Positions 6,967 through 11,211 of a stretch of 11,211 bases of DNA are shown piece by piece. Within the stretch, counting starts at the first letter, position 1. Every line of letters starts with the position of its first letter. The DNA is from CBDUVZ01 sp965370805 (GTDB lineage Bacteria; Hydrothermota; Tepidihabitantia; Tepidihabitantales; Tepidihabitantaceae), in NCBI GenBank assembly GCA_965370805.1, contig CBDUVZ010000099.1:1-11211 (forward strand). The letters are read 5' to 3'. A model generated the notes under the pieces. It was not told the DNA's origin. It was given only the letters and a program-made list of their open reading frames with translations, and searched no databases. A program made the translations under genes and the position numbers.

Positions 6967-9900
6967 CGGACAGTCTGGATGTTGGGGCAGTGCCAGTCGA
7001 CCCACAGCAATTGCGTCGGTCGCACTCGTACTGGCCGTAGCCGGGTGTCTTTCCGCCCAGCCGGGCGAGTGGGGCGACCTCCCGTTCGCCGCAACCGCGC
7101 AGCCAGGCGGCCACATAGCTTGGGTAGGAGACTCGATCTACTACTTCGGCAGTGGTAGTAGCGCATCGGTCTATGATCAAGCCACGAACATGTGGGTCAC
7201 GAGCAGTTTCATGAATGTCGATACCGGAGCAGCTACGACGTGGAATGGCTACGGCTACGTATACCTGTTGCGGGGCTCACGATACGGGCGTGAGTTCTGG
7301 AGGATAACCACATCGAACCATGGCATCTGGCGAGCTGCGGACATTCCAGAGCAGGTTGGGGTGGGCGCTGCGATTTGCCAGCAAGACAATGCACACATTG
7401 TCGCCTTCCCGGGACGCGGGTCTGCCAGGTTCTACCGCTACACGTTTGCCTCGAACACGTGGTCCGAGCTATCGACGCTCCCTGCCGTTCCAGGTTTCGG
7501 CGCGTGCATGAGTACGGTAGGTAGTGACACCGTGTGCGCACTTAAGGGCGGGGGCACACGCGATTTCTGGGAGTATGTCGTCGGTGGGAACTGGACGACC
7601 AAGCCGCCTGCGCCTGTACCCGTCGGCGCCGGAGCAACGTTGGCCTGGAATGGGCAGGCCGGCAGTCAGTCCAAGCTGCTGCTTGTCCCGGGCGGAGGCT
7701 CTCACGGTTTGTGGTCGTATGACGTCTCATCTGGCGTCTGGGAGTCACTCCCAAGTTCACCACATCCCGTTGGCGGTGCGACTGAGGGCACACTGGCTGC
7801 CTTCGACCGCCGCGCAGACCGTCAGCATCTATACTCATTACAGGGAACGAGCGGCAGTTGGTTCCGCAGATATGGCAGCAGGGTTGCGTCGACGCTTCCC
7901 TTCGATGAGAGTTTTGAAGGCAGCTTCTTCCCGCCCAATAGCTGGAAGGTCGATTGGCCGCTGGTCACGCGTCGCACCAGCAGTACATACCCTACCGCCA
8001 TACCCTACAGCGGGAATTGGATGGCGGTGTTCGCTCTGCGCGGTTATCCGGGCCATTGGACGGGCCTGCGCACGCCGCCGTTTGCTGTCGGCCCATCACC
8101 GCGCCTCTTCAAGGTATCCTTCCGGATGTATCAATCTCCGGACGGTGACACCGGTGACACGCTGTATGTCGGGCAGTCCTTGACCCCCACCGGATACAAC
8201 TTCGTCGCGGCCTTTCCTCGCTACGCAAGCACGGCTGGCTGGAATGCAAAGACGGTCACGTTGGAGACGCTTGGGGCCGACACTCTATATGCGGTTTTCT
8301 ATGCCCATAGCGGCACGGTGGGGAACTACAACATCTATATGGATTCCCTGCGTGTCTGGCAGCCTTCAACCTGGCAGGATGTCTGCGTCAGTGGGGTCCT
8401 GGCGCCCGACGACACGGTCGCGGAAGGCACGATGGTGACTCCGAGCGCAGTGGTGCGCAACAACGGGACGTCAAGCGCCAGCTTCATGGCCAAGTTCAGA
8501 ATCGGTAGCGTGTATGCCGATTCGCAGCAGGTGAGCAGCCTGGCACCGAATGACAGCGCGACTCTTGTGTTCAACTCTTGGATTGCAGCGAGAGGGTCGT
8601 TCGTCGCCAAGTGCTCGACTGCGATGGCCGGCGACGAGGACCCGTTGAACGACGCGGCCACTTCTTCTGTCTTTGTGTCAGCGTATGATGTGGCTGCTGT
8701 GCGGGTCGTGACTCCATCCGGTTCGGCTCCTTTCGATTCCGGGACAACGGTGTCGCCACAGTTGATGGTCAGGAATGCCGGTAACATCGCGACACCGGTG
8801 ACCGCAGTCTTCAGAGTAGGTGGGTTCTACTCGGACACGAACACGCTGGCAAACCTGAACCCGGGGGACTCCAACACTATCTGGTTCAGGCCTTGGGAAA
8901 TCCGGGAGCGCGGGACGCACGTCATCAGATGTTCCACGCTGGTGACGGGCGACCGCAACAGCGTCAACGACACGTGCAGCGGGACGGTTGCTGTACGAGT
9001 AAGAGACGTGACGCCGACGAGAATCGTGGTTCCGGCTGATACAGTTGACTCGGGTGCCATCGTCACGCCACAGGCGGTGGTTCGCAACTGCGGAACTACA
9101 CCGGAGACGTTCGCGGTTCGGTTGGCGATTGGGAGTTTCTATGCCAACAACCAGAACGTCAGCGACCTGGCACCTGGCGATTCGGCCCTCGTTAGCTTCG
9201 TCAACTGGCAGGCAACACAGATGGGGTCTCATGCCACGCGGTGCAGCACCCTGCTCGTGGGAGACATGGACCCATCCAACAATAGTGTCGATGACTCGGT
9301 AACGGTAGCAGTGCGAACGCGTGATGTCGGAGTCCTTCGTGTTGTCGCGCCGACTGGTGCAGTTGATTCCGGTGCGGCCGTAATCCCGGAAGCTCGAGTG
9401 AGGAATTTCGGCAACGTGCGTGCGTCCTTTCCTGTCGTGCTCCGTATCGGAGCGAGCTTCGCCGACACCCAGAGCGTGGCCGACCTGGACCCGTCCGATT
9501 CTGTAACGGTTGCTTTCCGCAGTTGGGTGGCGACCCAGCGCGGCAGGCATGCCGTCAAGTGCACGACAGCCCTTGCTGGTGACGTTAATCCGGGAAACAA
9601 CAGCCGGACCGATACCGTCATGGTTCAGGTGCAAGACGTCGGCTGCACCCGGCTCATCGCGCCGGTTGGAGTCGTTGACTCCGGCACGGTCATAACGCCT
9701 GTGTGCTCGACATTCAACTACGGCACGGACAGCGAGACCTACGACGTGAGGATGAAGATCGGCACAGGCTACAACCAGACTGCAAGCGTGCCAAGCCACA
9801 GCCCAGGTACGCGTTTGTATGTCACGTTCCCGACATACACGGTCACGCAACGAACGACGATAGCCGTGGCCTGTTCGACTGAGCTGACGGCTGACGTCGA

Positions 9901-10573
9901 TCCCGACAACGACAAGCAGGAGGGGACCGTGCGTGCCAGAGTCCTCGATGTCGCGGCGCTGGCCATCCTGGCGCCCACGGACTCCGTGGACTCTGGAACG
10001 GTCTGTGTGCCCGCGGCCACGGTCGCCAACAACGGCTCAGAGACCGCCGTCTTCTCGGCGATGATGAGGATAGGCACATGGAGCCGCACGATCAGCGATA
10101 CTCTTGCGCCAGGAACCTTGGACACGGTGACGTTTTCACCGTGCTCCCTCGATGTCGTAGGCGCAATCGCGACATGCTGTTCGACGTCTTTAATCGGCGA
10201 CCTCGTACCAGACAACAATGCCGTCAGAGGTACGGTGTTTGTACGGTCCTCTCCCGTTGGTATGGGCGGCGGCGAGACGGCGCTCGCACTACCCGCTGAG
10301 TCAGGGATGTACGGCATTCACCCAAGCCCTGTCGTTGACCGCGTTACGATGTCATATGGCGTCGGGAGTGATGGTCGCTGTTTCTTGGGGGTATATGACA
10401 TCCGCGGTGCGCTGGTGCGCCGGCTGGTTGACCGGCTGTTGAGAGCGGGCGCGTACAGAACACCCTGGGACCGGCGAGACCAGCAAGGCCGTCGGGTGGC
10501 TACCGGAGTCTACTTCTGCCGCATGGTTGTGGACGGTTTCCGTGATTCCCGGAAGCTCCTGCTTGTGGAGTAG
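6950..10573 (+). CDS. Giant exported multidomain protein: kelch-like, jelly roll, six CARDB-like repeats, C-terminal sorting-like domain
   Basis: The 1207-aa product begins with an export signal: hydrophobic core at about residues 20-32, then either VAGC (30-33), a lipobox, or LSA before Gln37, a signal peptidase I site. Residues about 38-310 carry kelch-like units (AWVGDSIYYFGSG, LPAVPGFGACMS, then YDVSSGVWESLP). Residues about 316-470 resemble MAM/'choice-of-anchor' jelly-roll modules (FDESFEG, WTGLRTPPF, YNIYMDSLRVW). Residues 477 to about 1101 contain six CARDB-like Ig repeats. Residues about 1120-1207 form the FlgD-Ig/sorting-type domain (YDIRGALVRRLV, WDRRDQQGRRVATGVYFCRM, LLLVE). The protein is probably surface-displayed or secreted; an adhesin, binding or peptidase-accessory role is inference, and no catalytic motif is seen. 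The ATG at 6950 has a modest AGAGG site and overlaps the preceding gene by 17 bp. No other usable in-frame start precedes the signal. Confidence 0.93.
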   Translation: MATNHDGQSGCWGSASRPTAIASVALVLAVAGCLSAQPGEWGDLPFAATAQPGGHIAWVGDSIYYFGSGSSASVYDQATNMWVTSSFMNVDTGAATTWNGYGYVYLLRGSRYGREFWRITTSNHGIWRAADIPEQVGVGAAICQQDNAHIVAFPGRGSARFYRYTFASNTWSELSTLPAVPGFGACMSTVGSDTVCALKGGGTRDFWEYVVGGNWTTKPPAPVPVGAGATLAWNGQAGSQSKLLLVPGGGSHGLWSYDVSSGVWESLPSSPHPVGGATEGTLAAFDRRADRQHLYSLQGTSGSWFRRYGSRVASTLPFDESFEGSFFPPNSWKVDWPLVTRRTSSTYPTAIPYSGNWMAVFALRGYPGHWTGLRTPPFAVGPSPRLFKVSFRMYQSPDGDTGDTLYVGQSLTPTGYNFVAAFPRYASTAGWNAKTVTLETLGADTLYAVFYAHSGTVGNYNIYMDSLRVWQPSTWQDVCVSGVLAPDDTVAEGTMVTPSAVVRNNGTSSASFMAKFRIGSVYADSQQVSSLAPNDSATLVFNSWIAARGSFVAKCSTAMAGDEDPLNDAATSSVFVSAYDVAAVRVVTPSGSAPFDSGTTVSPQLMVRNAGNIATPVTAVFRVGGFYSDTNTLANLNPGDSNTIWFRPWEIRERGTHVIRCSTLVTGDRNSVNDTCSGTVAVRVRDVTPTRIVVPADTVDSGAIVTPQAVVRNCGTTPETFAVRLAIGSFYANNQNVSDLAPGDSALVSFVNWQATQMGSHATRCSTLLVGDMDPSNNSVDDSVTVAVRTRDVGVLRVVAPTGAVDSGAAVIPEARVRNFGNVRASFPVVLRIGASFADTQSVADLDPSDSVTVAFRSWVATQRGRHAVKCTTALAGDVNPGNNSRTDTVMVQVQDVGCTRLIAPVGVVDSGTVITPVCSTFNYGTDSETYDVRMKIGTGYNQTASVPSHSPGTRLYVTFPTYTVTQRTTIAVACSTELTADVDPDNDKQEGTVRARVLDVAALAILAPTDSVDSGTVCVPAATVANNGSETAVFSAMMRIGTWSRTISDTLAPGTLDTVTFSPCSLDVVGAIATCCSTSLIGDLVPDNNAVRGTVFVRSSPVGMGGGETALALPAESGMYGIHPSPVVDRVTMSYGVGSDGRCFLGVYDIRGALVRRLVDRLLRAGAYRTPWDRRDQQGRRVATGVYFCRMVVDGFRDSRKLLLVE
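8378..10252 (+). repeat. Six tandem CARDB-like Ig repeats of 102-106 aa (protein level)
   Basis: Repeats start at Asp 477, 580, 686, 792, 896 and 1000. Each runs: DV-x-R-IV-P, VDSG-V-TP, VRN-GT, a strand with RIGS-YA, LAPGDS-V-F, a CST-L-GD motif and a DP-NN end. The NN ending and the N-G / PG-S motifs match the CARDB family layout. One Cys is conserved per repeat (555, 661, 765, 871, 975, and 1076 or 1077). Repeat 5 is the most divergent in its middle. Confidence 0.85.
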
Positions 10574-10577
10574 CTTC

Positions 10578-10623
10578 GCCCGTCCCGAATGACGTGCGGG
10601 CGCTAGCGCCCGGCGGGTCGGGC
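10578..10623. terminator. Nested palindrome between convergent genes (possible bidirectional terminator)
   Basis: A perfect 14-base palindrome GGGCGCTAGCGCCC (10598-10611) sits inside outer arms GCCCGTCCCG (10578-10587) and CGGGTCGGGC (10614-10623), which pair at 9 of 10 positions. It starts 5 bases after the stop of the giant gene and lies before the end of the convergent minus-strand gene. There is no T-run, so it may instead be a REP-like element. Confidence 0.45.
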
Positions 10624-10626
10624 TTC

Positions 10627-10652
10627 GGGGTCAGGTCCTGTCACTTGACATT
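10627..10652. repeat. Possible dispersed intergenic motif
   Basis: The motif begins GGGGTCAGGTCCTG and ends CACTTGACATT. It resembles words I associate with intergenic repeats near REP-associated (Y1) transposase genes in several bacterial groups. That resemblance is from memory and unchecked, and no second copy or transposase lies in the window. Confidence 0.25.
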
Positions 10653-10758
10653 CTCCTGTCCATCCAACTTCGTTTGCCCGACTTTCTTGTCAATCTTCAC
10701 GGCGGGGGGGAGAGAAGGCCTCATTCGTCGCTTCTCGGCCAGTATCGTCCGGGGTAGT

Positions 10759-11028
10759 TCAGCCATAGATCGTGAGACCGGTTTCTTCCACGAGTTCGGT
10801 GAAGAGCGTCCGCTGCGAGAGGTCCACAACATCAACCGGCTTGGAAAGGTATTTCATCAGCTTGCCGTAGAACCGGAAGAACAGCCGCGGCTCGATTCCC
10901 TCTACGCCGAGGTCGATGTCGTGCGGTTCCCTGTCTTCGACTACGGACGAGCCGAACAGGATGACACGAGACGCCCGATACTCGCGGGCCAGTCGGATAA
11001 TCGTGTCCCGGTCTTCCTGGGTTATCAT
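10759..11028 (-). CDS. MNT-type minimal nucleotidyltransferase (HEPN/MNT antitoxin-like)
   Basis: The 89-aa product matches the minimal nucleotidyltransferase fold of the DNA polymerase beta superfamily. It has a helix, then LFGSS with Gly26-Ser27, nine residues, Asp37-Ile-Asp39 as metal ligands, and the strand VDVVDL (65-70) supplying the third acid (Asp66 or Asp69). All catalytic residues are present. In studied MNT/HEPN pairs the antitoxin adds AMP to, and so silences, a HEPN ribonuclease toxin. That function here is inference. The ATG at 11028 is fixed by an in-frame TAA two codons upstream. AAGGA directly abuts the ATG, an unusually tight ribosome-site spacing. The gene is convergent with the giant gene. 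No HEPN partner is seen downstream (10574-10758), and only 183 bp lie upstream. Confidence 0.88.
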   Translation of the reverse strand: MITQEDRDTIIRLAREYRASRVILFGSSVVEDREPHDIDLGVEGIEPRLFFRFYGKLMKYLSKPVDVVDLSQRTLFTELVEETGLTIYG

Positions 11029-11211
11029 TCCTTACTTCAAGTCAGGACCCGGTCCGCAGTTCAGGGTCATCCGGCGAGACGTGCGTCATCAAGTCCGGGT
11101 GGGATTCAGGCTTCATCATCGTCATGGTAGCCGTTCGGGCCTTGCGTGTCAAATGGGGGATGAGGACGTTAATTCTGTGGGGAATGTGGGTTGCAGACGA
11201 CGGTTGGATGG
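11029..11211. other. Window edge upstream of the MNT gene
   Basis: On the minus strand one frame is open from the window edge to a TGA at 11044-11042, 13 bp before the MNT start. It could be the 3' end of an upstream gene in an operon with it. The translation (ending SPDDPELRTGS) carries no HEPN motif, and an alternative short frame ends in YHDDDEA at about 11107. No promoter was identified. Confidence 0.3.

Noticed and set aside
11042..11125. A 27-codon minus-strand micro-ORF just before the MNT gene as a leader peptide
   Set aside because: No ribosome site precedes it and the frame is open through to the window edge, so it is more likely part of a longer frame or chance. Kept only as context for the MNT finding.
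10594..11130. A 178-codon plus-strand frame
   Set aside because: It runs antisense across the well-supported MNT gene, has no ribosome binding site, and its start lies in the palindrome. It is a shadow frame.

Overview
The window looks like a piece of a GC-rich bacterial chromosome (roughly 60% GC or more by eye). Three of its large genes encode exported proteins ending in a FlgD-Ig-like / type A sorting-type C-terminal domain (an IYD-GGR-VR motif, then WDG-D-aG, then GVYFCR, then a short hydrophobic last strand). Such C-termini are typical of the FCB superphylum and of uncultured relatives such as WOR-3/Stahlbacteria- or Eisenbacteria-like lineages. The two best promoters are of the sigma70 TTGACT/TATAAT type with good Shine-Dalgarno sites, unlike the usual Bacteroidota promoter, so I favour a non-Bacteroidota FCB-like candidate phylum. 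That placement is inference.

Layout. Positions 1-315 are an upstream region with a hairpin and the promoter and ribosome binding site of the first gene. Positions 316-2910 and 2992-5610 are tandem paralogues (864 and 872 aa). Each has a signal peptide, 13 complete copies plus one incomplete copy of a repeat of about 51 residues (consensus around FDGTNYLVVW, then D-R, IYGARV, P-G-VLDP-GF-I), and the C-terminal sorting-like domain. The missing part of repeat 14 resembles the segment just after the signal peptide, as expected of a beta-propeller closed by its N-terminal strand. Both genes have the same compact promoter/RBS layout, and their last ~250 bp are nearly identical DNA.

Positions 5611-6678 are about 1 kb of mostly non-coding or decayed sequence, with a low-complexity stretch and one orphan coding-like frame (5919-6179). 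Positions 6679-6966 encode a small charged, probably cytoplasmic helical protein that overlaps by 17 bp a 1207-aa exported protein (6950-10573). That protein has kelch-like repeats, a MAM/'choice-of-anchor'-like jelly roll, six CARDB-like Ig repeats with one conserved cysteine each, and the same kind of C-terminal domain. After a palindrome and a possible dispersed intergenic motif, a convergent minus-strand gene (10759-11028) encodes an MNT-type minimal nucleotidyltransferase, the antitoxin half of HEPN/MNT toxin-antitoxin pairs, with no recognisable partner inside the window.

The biological theme is cell-surface or secreted display proteins. No enzyme pathway, phage, CRISPR array, tRNA or rRNA was seen. 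The most notable structure is the pair of 14-repeat putative propellers with twin promoters. Secondary points are the small cytosolic gene coupled to a giant exported protein and the apparently unpaired MNT gene.
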